This document shows, piece by piece, positions 12,186 through 24,540 of a DNA stretch of 64,000 bases; the first letter of the stretch is position 1, and each line of letters begins with the position of its first letter. Both the position numbers and the translations under genes were made by a program. This stretch comes from Perognathus longimembris pacificus (taxonomy: Eukaryota; Chordata; Mammalia; Rodentia; Heteromyidae): assembly GCF_023159225.1 (NCBI RefSeq), contig NC_063164.1, positions 71,161,300 through 71,225,299 on the forward strand, in the 5' to 3' direction. Under the pieces are notes generated by a model that did no database searches, had not been told where the DNA came from, and was given only the letters and a program-made list of their open reading frames with translations.

Positions 12186-12959
12186 TTAAATGTATTGATT
12201 GGTTCTATTGCACATCAGAATCAATGGAACTATGCTCACATTGCATCCACTAGCTATGTGTGGATATTTCTATATTAATTACTTAGAATGAAAGAAAATT
12301 AAATTTTCCAGTCTTCAATTGCACTTACCACATGTCAAGTGCCCCAAAACCACCTAAGGATAGTGGCCACAGTACTGGGTAAAACACAAAATTTCCATGA
12401 TCACAGGAAGTTCTGTGGAAACACAGTGATACAGAATACACACCAAGTGGGCTTGTGACTGCATGCACTTTCTTTGCGTCACTTATAATATAAAATTTTA
12501 TTTTTCAGTAACAACCATCCTCTTTTAGAAAAAGGAATTGTTCCAAAGTATCTGAAACAGAGGGGAAGGGACTGGATAAATACTCCTAGGCACAGAGCTA
12601 CTCACTACCACAAATTGTAAGAGTCCCCACAGTCTCAGCAGTAGTGAGGATGGTGTGGATCAACTCAGTCCAGGCAACACCTCTGCACCCACTAAGGGGG
12701 AGCAGCTCCAGGCAAGAACAGCACAGATTCCCATTATTCTCTCTCAGTTCAGCAGCTTCTCAAGGATAACCACTTCTCAGACTGTTGCACACTTTGATGG
12801 ATTACCAGAGTGATAACATGGCCAGTGCTATTCATTTTGCCCAGATTTATAGCAGCTTTCCAGGAAAGAGGATTTGCCAGCATCCTCACTGGGTGAGAGC
12901 CAGAAGTCCTGCCTCCTAACATACATTGAGAAAATAATAATCCTGGTACTGGGGGAAGC

Positions 12960-13265
12960 ATGAGAAAAAAGGTATCTCAAACTCTACTTGATGATAGATT
13001 AGTCCTTTCTGGAGGACAATTCAGAAGGTATATACCCAAAACCTTAGTATGTTTCAAGCTCTTTACTCAATGATGTCTCTTCTAGAAATTTATTTAAAGG
13101 AAATTATGAGTATCCTCAGAGACTTAGCTGTACACATTATACATGACAAAGTTGTTTATAAAAGCCAAATCCAAGCTGGAAGTACAGCAAGGAGATACAG
13201 CCTAATGATGACATATACCATCAATTAAAGGTAATGCTGTGAAGGAATATTTAATGGTCTAGAAA
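12960..13265 (+). mobile_element. Old L1M remnant
   Basis: The sequence (tctagaaatttatttaaagg, gacttagctgtacaca, gttgtttataaaagcc) resembles the ORF2 C-terminal region of ancient L1s, heavily mutated. Confidence 0.45.
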
Positions 13266-13271
13266 TAACAA

Positions 13272-13363
13272 TGTTCGTCAAGAAATGTACTCATTACATT
13301 ACGTATGCAACTGTAACCCCTCTGTGCATCACCTTTACAATAAAGTTAAATTAAAAAAAGAAA
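13272..13363 (+). mobile_element. Short L1 3' end
   Basis: tcaagaaatgtactcatt, then gcaactgtaacccctct and an A-rich tail. It is a terminal L1 fragment, and a second one follows immediately. Confidence 0.6.
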
Positions 13364-13371
13364 GAAAATGA

Positions 13372-13505
13372 GAAATTGAGAAGGGAGGAAGGGGGAGAAA
13401 AATGAGAGAGGAGGTAACAAGTTTGATAAGAAATGTGCTCACTATTACATATGAAACTGTAACCCCTCTGTACATCACTTTCACAGTAAATAAATAAATA
13501 AATGA
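13372..13505 (+). mobile_element. Short L1 3' end with polypurine tract
   Basis: It includes the purine-rich run (gaagggaggaaggggga), the gaggtaacaagtttgataag block, atgaaactgtaacccctct and a (TAAA)n-like tail. It matches the last 130 bp of the L1 3' UTR. Confidence 0.65.
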
Positions 13506-13509
13506 AAAT

Positions 13510-15310
13510 TTTATACATGTTAAGAAAAAAATAAGTTTTAATACAGTGTGAAAGGCATCATTTCACATGTGTTTATCTATACATATATATTTCTGTGTAC
13601 ACATACACCCATATGCTTAGAATAAATTAGACTAATTATGATTGAGACACAAGTTGTGACTATTTCTGCAATTTGGAAAATATCTCCTGGGTAGGATCCT
13701 ACTATTATCTTACAAAAGGAGAGATTATATTAAGGCAGGACACATTCATATTTAGAACTTGAAATGAAATTATCGCTATGATTATTTTTATGTTTACCTT
13801 ATGTTTAGCTCCAGGCCTCCCAGCTGCCAAGGCAAAAAGATAAATACAAAGAAGAATAGAGATGGATCACTGTGTATCAATTCCTCCTAAGACATAAGCT
13901 ACTATCTTGGCACTCAATTCTGGGAGAAACTTATAATATGCACTTTTCAATAACACTAATACCCACCCTGTAGTGCATGCACAATACTGGAATATTCAGG
14001 CCTTTAGTTTTGGTCTAATTCTTCCTGTACTTGCTCAAAAAGTGTGATCCCATACTTGCAGGGGACAAATAGCATACACACTGCCTGTTTTCTCATAGTG
14101 TACTTCCCTCCACATTTCCCACAGTAATAAAATAGTCCCTAAATGAATAATATATTCATTCACGATGTCATATCTGGCATTTACACAATGTTTTGATGGT
14201 GGCACTATTTCAAGATAAACAAGAATGTTCTGCTTCACAGACAAAGTGCATCATGAAGAGTGTGGAGTGCTTTGAGAATACATGTTTCTTAGTAACACAT
14301 AGTTGAAGAGCTCAGAAAGGAATGAATAGATATCATTGGATGAGCCAAAATTGCTGCCCAGTGATTATAGATGAATAAAATAGCTCTCGTTGCCTTCCAA
14401 ACTCTCCCCACCCCTCTTGACCTTCCACTCCACACCTCTTCCCTGGTAGGACTTTCCTGTCACCTGTAACCTCAAGACCACTTAGCCATTACATAATCCA
14501 CACTCACTTTGCATGTCTTGAGTCGTCACAAAAGCCAGGAGCTGGGAACTATGATTGGGCACCTCACCCAGTACCTACCACAGTGCCTAGTGCATAAAAC
14601 TGGCCAGGACAGTGAGGAGGATGGAAACCCCACTAGAGGAATATCATTATTGTATACAGACTCAGAACTCTTCTGAGCAAGAGCTGTTCTGCACCCTCTG
14701 AAAGCTTTTTCATTGTTACCTGGGCCACAAAAGCATTTCTCATGCTGGAAGATGCAACTTAGTGGTGTATTACAGAAATCAAAGTAGCAGCACAAGACCT
14801 GGTAAAACCCAGTAAGTACTGTTTCATAAAATGCTTTTCATGGTTTTGTGTGTGCACATGCACTGAGTCATACCATTGGATAACTTTTCAAATAGTTTAC
14901 ACAGCAGCACATTATATGAATTATTTGCAGATTACATAAGGCCTCCTTTCAATTCAACAGAATGAAATCATCCCTAATGAGAAAAACTAACCAGCAATGG
15001 GGTATATTCTTTTGAATGGTAGAACGTTTCTACCCCTGAAACACTTCAAGTAGCACCCCAGTCATAAATTGTTGTAAGAGTAGGAGGGTATTCATGTAAG
15101 CAGTGGAAAGTTAAATGAGAAGAACTCTTATATTTCCTCCCCATTCTGTAAAACCCTGAGTCTAGAGCTCAGGCAATTCACTGCCACTAAAGGCCCAACT
15201 AGGGGGGAAACAAATCCACTGGATGAATGAATGAATACAGCCTGAAATTTCATTTGGCTATTTATATTGGCATAGCACCTCAGTGACAGAAGAGGATGCA
15301 AGTGATACTT
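13510..15310. other. Intergenic sequence, nothing recognised
   Basis: AT-rich, with no gene-like frame or repeat that I can name. 15490-16112 is similar. Confidence 0.45.
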
Positions 15311-15311
15311 A

Positions 15312-15490
15312 GACTGAGACTTCTCAGGTTAGATGAACATCAGAATCACCAGGGGAGCTAATAAAAAAAAAAAAAATCACTTAAGCCCAGATCTCAAAGT
15401 ACATTCACCAAGACCCTGGCACCTAAAACTTGCTTGGTTTTTTTATTTTAATGCTTCTCAAACAAGTTTTAGGAAGCACACATTTTGTGT
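15312..15490 (+). mobile_element. Possible MER5A-like hAT DNA transposon remnant
   Basis: The segment contains catcagaatcaccagggg, then cttaagcccagatctcaaag and aatgcttctcaaacaag, in the order of the MER5A non-autonomous hAT consensus as I remember it. An A run interrupts it. Confidence 0.45.
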
Positions 15491-16127
15491 GCATGAAATA
15501 TGTAACTGACATTGTTTAGCTCACAGAAGGAAGGAAAATAGAACCAGGATTTTACAGGAAGATAGTAAAAAGAAAGGACTTTAAAACGTGAACATGGTGC
15601 TTTTGACTTCTACTCAGGATGTACAGAAGCTGAAAAGAGCATCACTCCATGCTTATGACAGATGAAAAACCACATACACTGCAAATTCAAAACTTTTTCA
15701 AACCCCCCAAACAACTAAGGCCACAGAAGAACACACTAACCCAAAGTCTAAAGCACACAGTATCTGTAAGAACAGGCAAGACATAAGCATTTGCTTGCCT
15801 GGGGCAGGTACATCTGTGTATCTAACAAGCTTCACATAACCAAGGCGAATGGAGTACAGGGAAAAAGTTGAGAACATGGAGTCAGACCACTCAGAGGCAG
15901 AGAGCCAAACAGAGACTTAAGGTTGACTGGAGTACAGACATTAAGAAAATGCCTAGTGATTGATACAAAGCATCACTAAAAGAATTTGAAATCTACGATG
16001 TACTGAAGTAACTGTAGCAGCAATACACCTCAAAAACAATCATCTCCTAAGAGACTGACCAATCCTTGTAGCAAATGCATTGAAGTAGGAAGGCAGGCCT
16101 ATTTCTAAGCATAAGAACTATTGTTTC

Positions 16128-18477
16128 GGGAGGGTTCCAGGAAGATGGCGGAGGAGCAGCAGAGCTCTAGCTGAGCTCCCTCCAACATCGCAGTTTTCCC
16201 ACCCCAGAGAAACTTTTATCCCTAGATAGATTGCCCAAATAAGTTATAACAGTACAGGGATTCTGGCCAGGAAGGAAAAATCGACTTTGCTGGTCTGAAA
16301 ACACAGACTTGAGCTCCGAGCCACGTCCCGCGACCACACCAGTGCTGGTGCTGGCACAGCGCTGCGCACTCCGTGCAGCTCAACATAGATCAGGGAGAAA
16401 TCCTCCAGATGGCAGCGTACAGACACAGATTGCAGGCTGAGCATGGACGGGCTGAAATCGCAGAAACAGCGTGAGTACCCCACGAAAGACATTCTCATTC
16501 GCGCCCACAGAAAAGCTCCTTCCCCAACCACCGGAGCAAAGCGCCATCTTTGACAGTAGCAAAGGGTCAGACCAGACTGGAGCTAAAGCCCGCCTGGGGA
16601 AAGTGAGGACAAAGCAGCCATCTTTGAGAAGGGCAAGAGGGAACAACCAGTGAGAGCCAGCTCTGCCCAGGAGAATGACCCTTACCCAGGTGGGGGGCTT
16701 GTCCTGGGCCTTGGCTTGGCTAGAGGTGCCTGCCCTGCCCGCCGGAATTCCTAAATTAAAAGCGAAAGTGGCAAGCAGCTATCGGCGGCATGGAACAGCC
16801 ACACGGGAGAACAAACTTCCCAAGACAGATAAACGGTCCCGTTTAGAAGCCCAATTCCCAGCCCAAAATGGAGCTGAATTCCAGACCCTGCTCTATCCAG
16901 GAGGCCGCCCCGCCTAGGAGGGAGGAACCTCCCCCAAGCAAGCAACCCTGAGCCCAGTAAACCAGGCCAGAGGTGCCCCGCCCTGCTGAATCCACAGCCT
17001 ATTCAGAGCCAGGCGTTAAAGGCCACGGCCCCACAGCAGACAGTGGAGCCACAGTTCCCAAGACTGTTCACGTCCCCTACTACAGTGAACACCCAAGGCC
17101 TACCTGCAAGCTGTGGGATCCACAGAGCCCAGGACTTCACTAACAGGGGAAGAGGGTCAGAGCAGATCCACCCCCTGTGAACTAAAAGCAAGTCAAACCA
17201 GCCAAGCAGCAGAATAGACTGCAGACCATCACAAGGAAACCAGAGACTGTAGAAAGCCCACCCAAACAAGGAAGACTTTTTTGTTTCTTTTTTTTAAGCT
17301 TTCATTTTTTTTCTTATATTTTTTCTTAAATTTTTTTCTTATATTTTAATTTCTGAAACATCACTTGGTATGTTCTTGTTTTCCATTTTCACCTGTTGGT
17401 TCTATCAAGGTTTTCGTTGTTGTTGTTCTTTTTTTTTTTTTTTTTTCTTTTTCTGGTATTTTTTTTCTGTTCATTTTTTAAAATAATTTTTTTCTGTTAT
17501 GTGCATCTGTCTTCCAGTATTCTTTCTTTATTTCTCTCTTTGTATTCTCTTTCTTTAAAAATTACTTTCAATCCTGTGGTTGTACCTACACTATCTCTGT
17601 AATGTTATCTGAGTATATTGGAAACCGTGTATACTGGTATTGGAAGTAGTAAATTGAAAGGGAATACCAAATTTTAGAGACACAGGGTAAAAAAAGACAA
17701 ACAACTACAAAAGCAATACTTGCAAAACTGTTTGGTGTAAGTGAACTGAACATCTCCGGGGGGGGGGGGGGGTAAGGGGGAGGAGGGAGGGGGGTATGAG
17801 GGACAAGGTAACAAACAGTACAAGAAATGTATCCATTGCCTAACGTATGAAACTGTAACCTCTCTGTACATCAGTTTGATAATAAAAATTTGAAAAAAAA
17901 TTACTTTCCTATGAATAACACCTCCACTCTTTACTGCTAACTCTCCATTGTCTATCATTTTAACCTTGTTGTTTCCACTGATTATACTCTCCTCCACATT
18001 TCCACGTCACTGAAACTAAACCAAAATCATCACCCCCCCCCATACATTTTACTCTAGTTTCTTTACTACCTCTAACTTACCCTTCTGACTTACTTCTAGG
18101 TCCTCCAGATCCCATTGACTCCTGGTTATAGTATACAGGGTATCCCTGCTTAATCTGAGTGAAACAAAGGGATTCATAGAGAAAGCCAGTCCAAAAGGAA
18201 CTTAATATAAAAACAAGAATTGCTTATAGGGTTGTGACAGTAAATAAGTAACTACTGAATACAGGGCCCAGGATTGGTTGTTATATTGAAATTGTATTCT
18301 TTAGGAACACCAAATATAATTTTATACACAGGGATAAAAGGTATCTGTATGTAATTGTGAACTTCTAAGATTTACACAACAGTGCTTGGTAAGGTCTGCT
18401 TTGGGTCTAAAACGGTACTCACAGGTCCTTGTAGTTTGGCATTCCCAATCCAAATGGGCAGAAGGAACACAAGAAAG
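16128..18477 (+). promoter_or_regulatory. LINE-1 5' UTR with YY1-like motifs
   Basis: The first 1.1 kb is GC-rich and is followed by a T-rich stretch (about 17278-17560). A YY1-like core (aagatggcgg) begins at about 16142, only about 15 bp from the element's start; human L1 also has a YY1 site near its 5' end that directs correct initiation. Two reverse-orientation cores (gccatctttga) occur near 16542 and 16617. Promoter activity is inferred from position and family knowledge. Confidence 0.6.
17573..17895 (+). mobile_element. 5'-truncated L1 3' end nested in the L1 5' UTR
   Basis: About 320 bp matches the 3' UTR seen again at 23678-23990: the ctgtggttgtacctacac block, a G-rich polypurine run (17758-17800), then the aacagtacaagaaatgtatc block and an A tail. 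It is flanked by a direct repeat aaaaattactttc (17557-17569 and 17896-17908), the mark of its own target-primed insertion. It must postdate the host L1. Confidence 0.85.
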
Positions 18478-19588
18478 ATGGCAAACAATGAAGTCTTATC
18501 TCCCACTCAAAGCAAGTAGGAAGCAGAGCAGTCAATCAAAGACATAGAAGAGAACCCCCAAAATGCTCTACAAAGTCTACTGATAAACATGATAAATGAA
18601 AAGTTTGAATCTGTTCAGGCAATTATTCTAGAGTGTGAGGAGGCAAAGCAAAAAATTAATGGAGAATTTCATGGCCTCCACAAATAGAAAGATAAATGAA
18701 CTTCAAGAGTCAAAGGAAAAGATAGCTACCCAGCTAAAAGACTTGAGAGACAACACTCAAAACCAAATTAATGAAGTTAATGAAGTAAAGAAGTCCATGC
18801 AGGACCTAAGAGATAATTATAGCAAGGACATGGAAGTCATCAGGAAAGACCAGTCAGAAGGAAAAGAGATTCGAAATCAAATAGCTAGCCTACAGTCCCA
18901 ACTAACTGAAGCAGAGGATCAAATCTCAGAAGCTGAAGATTCCCTAGAATCTATGGAGAAAGATCAAAAAGCAATACAAAACCAATCCAATCGACAAAAC
19001 AGATCGCTCCAGGAGATTCAGGATACAATCAGAAAGCCCAATTTAAAGATAAAAGGTATTGAGGAAAACCTGGAGAAGGAAGTTAATGGAATAGGCAATG
19101 TATTTAACAGAATATTAGCCGAGAACTTCCCAAATATCCAGAAGGAAAGGCCTATACAGATACAAGAAGCATTTAGAACCCCAAACCGACCAGAACAGAA
19201 TAGGACATCCCACCGGCACACTGTGATCAAAACAGGATCAGTAGAGTCCAAGGAAAGAATCCTTAAAGCTGTTAGGGAAAGGAAAACAATCACATATAAA
19301 GGAATAACAATAAGAATTACCCAAGACTTCTCAGCAGAGACTATGAAAGCAAGGAGAGCCTGGAATGAGGTATGCCAAACCCTAAATAAAAATAACTACC
19401 AACCAAGAATACTGTACCCAGCTAAACTCTCATTCATAGCTGAAGGTCAAATAAAAGTCTTCCACAGTAAGGAAAAACTGAAACAATATATCTCCACCAA
19501 ACCAGCTTTACAAAAAATCCTCAAAGATGTACTATACAGGGAAAATAATCAAGATCCCAATGCAGACAGAGAAATGAACCCTAAATAG
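18478..19588 (+). pseudogene. LINE-1 ORF1 (ORF1p), broken near its N-terminus
   Basis: ORF1p is the RNA-binding trimeric chaperone of the L1 particle. The expected ATG is at 18478, but codon 14 is TAG (18517). A reading-frame shift lies between there and about 18640, after which a long open frame runs to the stop at 19588. Visible parts are a long glutamine/glutamate-rich coiled coil (about 18700-19030), then an RRM-like core, and a C-terminal domain (TYKGITIRITQDFS, then RRAWNEVCQ and QPRILYPAKLSF). Overall length is about 370 codons, in the usual L1 range. It is defective as it stands. Confidence 0.88.
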
Positions 19589-19646
19589 TAAACCAGAATA
19601 TCAGATCAACAAATGGGAAGACTCAGCCTTTAACAAGATAGGGATA

Positions 19647-22600
19647 ATGAAAAGAACAAATGATCAGCTCTCAATCCTAACTCTCAACATTAATGGACTT
19701 AATTCTCCAATCAAACGACATAGGCTCATAAGTTGGATCAAAAATCAAGATCCATCTTTCTGCTGCCTCCAAGAGACTCATCTATCCAGCAAAAGTAAAC
19801 ATCTTCTAAAAGTAAAAGGCTAGAATCAAATCTATCAAGCAAATGGCCCACATAAACAGGCTGGAGTTGCAATCCTAGTATCAGACAAAATTGACTTCAA
19901 ATTGGAAAAGGTAAGAAGAGACAAAGAAGGTTACTACATACTAATAAAAGGATCTCTCCTACAGGAAGATATATCCATCCTAAATATCTACACACCAAAT
20001 ACAGGAGCACCCAACTTCATCAAGCAAACACTACTGTCTCTAAAAGCACTCATAGACCCAAACACATTGATAGTTGGGGACTTTAACACTCCACTATCAC
20101 CTCTGGACAGATCGACACACCAAAAACTGAACAAAGAAACCACAGAACTAAACAACTGCATAGACCAACAAGACTTAATCGACATCTACAGAATATTCCA
20201 CCCTGCAACAACAGAATACACATTCTTCTCAGTGGCACATGGAACATTCTCCAAAATAGATCACATCTTAGGGCACAAAGAAAATCTGTACAAATTCAGA
20301 AGTATCGAAACCATTCCCTGCATTCTCTCAGACCACAATGGAATAAAATTAGAGCTCAACTCAAAGAGCCACCTCAGAAAATCCTACAATTCATGGAAAC
20401 TAAACAACACACTGCTGAACCATGAGTGAGTCATTGAAGAAATTAAATCAGAAATTCAAATGTTTATGGAACTCAACCAAGATGAGGACACAAAGTACCA
20501 GCTCCTTTGGGACACAGCAAAGGCAGTACTCAGAGGAAAATTTATATCTCTGAATGCATACATCAACAACCTGGAGAAACAGCAACTCAATAATTTAAGG
20601 AAGCACCTTAATTTTCTGGAGAGAGAACAGCAAGCCAAACCCCAAGTCAATAGACGGAAGCAAATAATTAAAATCAAATCAGAATTAAATCAATTAGAGA
20701 CAAAAAAAAACCATCAAAAGAATCAACAAAACAAAGAGTTGGTTCTTTGAAAAAATCAACAAGATAGACAGGCCCCTAGCAAACCAGACCAAAAAACGAA
20801 GGCAGCACACTCAAATAAACAAGATAAGAGATGAAAAAAGTAACATCACCACAGAAACAACCAAAATTCAGACCATAATAAGGGACTATTTTCCAAACCT
20901 CTATGCCAACAAATTCAAGAACTTGGAAGACAGGATGATTTCCTAGAAAAAATTCATATCCCCAAACTCAACCATGAAGACTTAAACCTTCTAAAAAGAC
21001 CCATATCCAGTACTGAAATAGAAAAGGCAATAAGTGATCTCCCAGCCAAGAAAAGCCCAGGTCCAGACGGATTCACAGTAGAATTCTACAAGGCCTTCAA
21101 AACAGAACTCACACCAATATTTCTCAAACTCTTCAATGAAATTGAAAGAGAACGTTCACTACCACACACATTCTATGAAGACACTATAACCCTCATCCCA
21201 AAACCAGGCAGGGACTCATCACGGAAAGATGACTATAGACCGATTTCCCTGATGAATATAGACTCAAAAATTCTCAACAAAATTCTGGCCAATCGACTTC
21301 AACAGGTCTTCAAAAAAATCATACATCACGATCCAAGTGGATTCATCCCAGGGATGCAAAGTTGGTTCAATATACGCAAGTCAATTAATGTAATCCACCA
21401 CATCAACCAGAGCAAGGTAAAGAACCACATGGATATATCACTCGATGCGGAGAAAGCATTTGATAAAATCCAGGAACCATTTATGCTAAAAGCCCTGGAA
21501 AAACTGGGATTCCAGGGAATATTTCTGAATATAATCAAGGCAGTTTATGACAAACCAACAGCAAGCATAACTCTAAATGGTGAAAAACTAAAGCTATTCC
21601 CTTTAAAGTCAGGAACAAGACAGGGATGTCCACTCTCTCCTTTTCTCTTCAACATAGTACTAGAATTCCTAGCCAGCACAATTAGGCAAGAAGAAAATAT
21701 AAAGGGGATCCAAATAGGAAAAGATGAAATTAAACTTTCTCTCTTTGCAGATGACATGATCCTATACCTAAAGAACCCCATAGACTCTACACCCATGCTA
21801 CTAGAACTGATCCAAAACTTTGGCAAAGTTGCAGGATATAAAATAAACCCTCAAAAATCAACGGCCTTTCTCTATGCTAACGACCGGAAGACCGAGGCTG
21901 AAATCAGGAAAGCAACTCTTTTTGCAATAGTGCCAAAAAACATAAAATACCTAGGAATAACCTTAACCAAAGAAGTGAAAGACCTCTACGATGAGAACTT
22001 TAAAAACATGAAAAATGAAATTAAGGCAGAACTAAGGAAATGGAAATACCTCCCATGCTCCTGGATTGGAAGGATTAATATAATCAAAATGGCAATATTG
22101 CCAAAGGCAATCTACAAATTCAATGCAATACCTATGAATATCCCAACACCATTTTTTAATGAAATAGAGGAAGAAATCCTGAAATTCATATGGAACAATA
22201 AAAGACCTAGAATAGCAAAAACAATCCTAAGCAGAAAGAATGGTGCTGGAGGAATTACAATACTCAACTTCAAGCTGTATTATAAAGCTATAGTAATCAA
22301 AACAGCTTGGTATTGGCACCAGAACAGGCCTGAAGACCAATGGAACAGAATTGAAGACCCAGAAATGAACCCACAGAACTATGCCTACTTAATCTTTGAT
22401 AAAGGAGCTAAAACAATAATCTGAAAGAAAGATAGCCTCTTTAACAAATGGTGCTGGCAAAACTGGTTCAACACATGCAACAAACTAAAACTAGATCCTT
22501 ATATATCACCCTGAACCAAAATCAATTCCAAATGGATCAAAGACCTCGAAATCAAAACAGACACCCTGAAAACGCTAAAGGAAGGAGTAGGAGAAACACT

Positions 22601-23483
22601 TGGGCTCATTGGCACAGGACAGAACTTCCTTAACAAAGACCCAGAAAGGCTACAAATCAAAGAAGGTTGGACAAATGGGACTACATCAAACTACAGATCT
22701 TCTGCAGGGCAAAGGACATAGCTTGCAAGATAAACAGAAAGCCCACAGATTGAAAGAAGATCTTTACTGGCCATTCAACAGACAAAGGCCTCATATCTAA
22801 AATATATGCAGAACTAAAAAAATTACCTTCCTCCAAAACCAAACCGCAAAGAACCAATATCCCCTCATCAAGTGGGCTACAGACTTAAAAAGAGACTTTT
22901 CTGATGAGGAAACGAGAATGGCCAGAGACATATGAAAAAGTGCTCTACATCACTGGCCATAAAAGAAATGCAAATCAAAACATTGAGATTCCATCTCACC
23001 TGAGTAAGAATGTCCTGTATCAAGAAAACTAACAATAACAATTGTTGGAGGGGATGTGGCCAAAAGAGAACTCTACTTCATTGTTGGTGGGAATGTAAAC
23101 TGGTTCAGCCACTCTGGCAAGCGGTATGGAGATTCCTCAGAAAGCTAAACATAGAAATCCCCTATGACCCAGCAGCCCCACTTTTGGGTATCTATCCAAA
23201 AGACCACAAACATAATCACACTAAAGCCACCAGCACAACAGTGTTCATCGCAGCACAATTTGTCATAGCTAGAATCTGCAACCAACCCAGATGCCCCTCA
23301 GTAGATGAATGGATCAGGAAAATGTGGTACATATACACAATGGAATTTTATGTCTCTATCAGAAAGAATGACATTGCCCCATTTGTAAGGAAATGGAAGG
23401 ACTTGGAAAAAGTTATACTAAGTGAAGTGAGCCAGACCCAAAGAAACATGGACAATATGGTCTCCCTTTTAGGGAATAATTAG
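19647..23483 (+). pseudogene. LINE-1 ORF2 (endonuclease / reverse transcriptase), multiply broken
   Basis: The span is about 1,279 codons, close to the 1,275 of human ORF2p. The endonuclease comes first (LQETHL near 19770; VGDFNTPLSPLDRSTH near 20076; SDHNGIKLEL near 20330). The reverse transcriptase sits at about 21000-22050, with [19 protein letters not shown] near 21610 and the catalytic FADD at 21744-21755. A C-terminal cysteine knuckle (CGQKRTLLHCWWEC) lies near 23060. Breaks include a TAG at 19822, TGA at 20427, an A-run frameshift near 20705, TAG at 20944 and TGA at 22422. The longest open piece, 21252-22424, covers most of the RT. It is non-functional. Confidence 0.92.
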
Positions 23484-24017
23484 CACAGGTTTAGGCAAGT
23501 CACAGCAGGGACCACAGGAGCCCAATAGCTATACCCTTATGAACATATAAGTTAATGCTAAGTTAAATGAATTACATGTTATGGAAACAATTGTTATATC
23601 ACAGTTGTAACTACTTTCATCTTGCCATATGTAACTGGAGCCTCTATTATTGATGATATTCCTGCATCACCTTCCTGTGGTTGTACCTACACTATCTCTG
23701 TATCTTATCTGAGTATATTGGAAACCGGGTATACTGGTATTAGAACCAGGAAATTGGAAGGGAATACCAAAATCGAGAGACACAGGGTAAAAAAAGACAA
23801 ACAACTACAAAAGCAATACTTACAAACTGTTGGTGAAAATGAACTGAACAACTCATGGCGGGGGGGAGGGAAAGGGAAAGGGGGGCGGGGGGAATGAGGG
23901 ATGAGGTAACAAACAGTACAAAAAATGTATCCAATGCCTAATGTATGAAACTGTAACCTCTCTCTAATTCATTTTGATAATAAATATATATATATATATA
24001 TAAAATAAAAAAGAAAA
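23484..24017 (+). other. LINE-1 3' UTR and tail
   Basis: A G-rich polypurine tract at 23859-23893 is followed by a block with aacagtacaaaaaatgtat and an AATAAATATATA... tail. G-rich tracts in the 3' UTR are a recurrent feature of mammalian L1s and can form quadruplexes. Its copies elsewhere in the window (17573, 54831, 63872) allowed the other L1 pieces to be recognised. Confidence 0.85.
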
Positions 24018-24427
24018 AAGAACTATTGTTTCCATGTCTAGTAGCCTACCAAAATGTCTAATTCATAACAAGAAATACTAGGGCATATGAAAGGCAAGAC
24101 AAAACTGTGCTTTCAAGGCATAGAGTCATAAACACAGCTAGGCGCAGATATGACATAGATGTTGAAGTTATTAAGCACAGAATTTAAAATAACCATAGTT
24201 ATTTGTAAAAGACCCTAATGGAAAGAGCAGATAATATGATTATTATTCATGGGGAAATGGATAATTTTAGAAGGAGATAGAAATTGCAGGGAAGAATTAC
24301 TTGGAAGTTCTCCAATGGCTAAACAGTAACAGAAATGCTTCCAACAGGCTTTTTTTTTTTAATAGATTTGACACAACCAAGGAAAATGTCAATACATATT
24401 ACTCAAATTAAAACAGGAAAAGAACTG

Positions 24428-24540
24428 AGCAATATATATATATACATAGATATATACACATATATACACACACATATGTATATATATATGCATACACACA
24501 TACACACACACAAACACACACACACACACACACACACATA
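24428..24540 (+). repeat. TA/CA-rich microsatellite
   Basis: Alternating TATA and CACA blocks ending in a (CA)n run. Alternating purine-pyrimidine throughout. Confidence 0.9.

Larger units (their letters stand above)
16128..24017 (+). mobile_element. Full-length LINE-1, defective, with 15-bp TSD
   Basis: The copy runs from a 5' end (ggagggttcc then gaagatggcgg) to an AT-rich A tail. It is flanked by the perfect 15-bp target duplication aagaactattgtttc (16113-16127 and 24018-24032). Layout: 5' UTR about 16128-18477, ORF1 about 18478-19588, ORF2 about 19647-23483, 3' UTR 23484-24017. Without the nested insert (17573-17895 plus its target duplication) it is about 7.55 kb. Both ORFs carry stops and frameshifts, so it cannot encode its own mobility. 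Intact ends and few breaks suggest a fairly young, lineage-specific copy. Confidence 0.93.

Noticed and set aside
18635..22424. L1 open pieces as host genes
   Set aside because: They are parts of one broken LINE-1 with target duplications, and the frames are interrupted.
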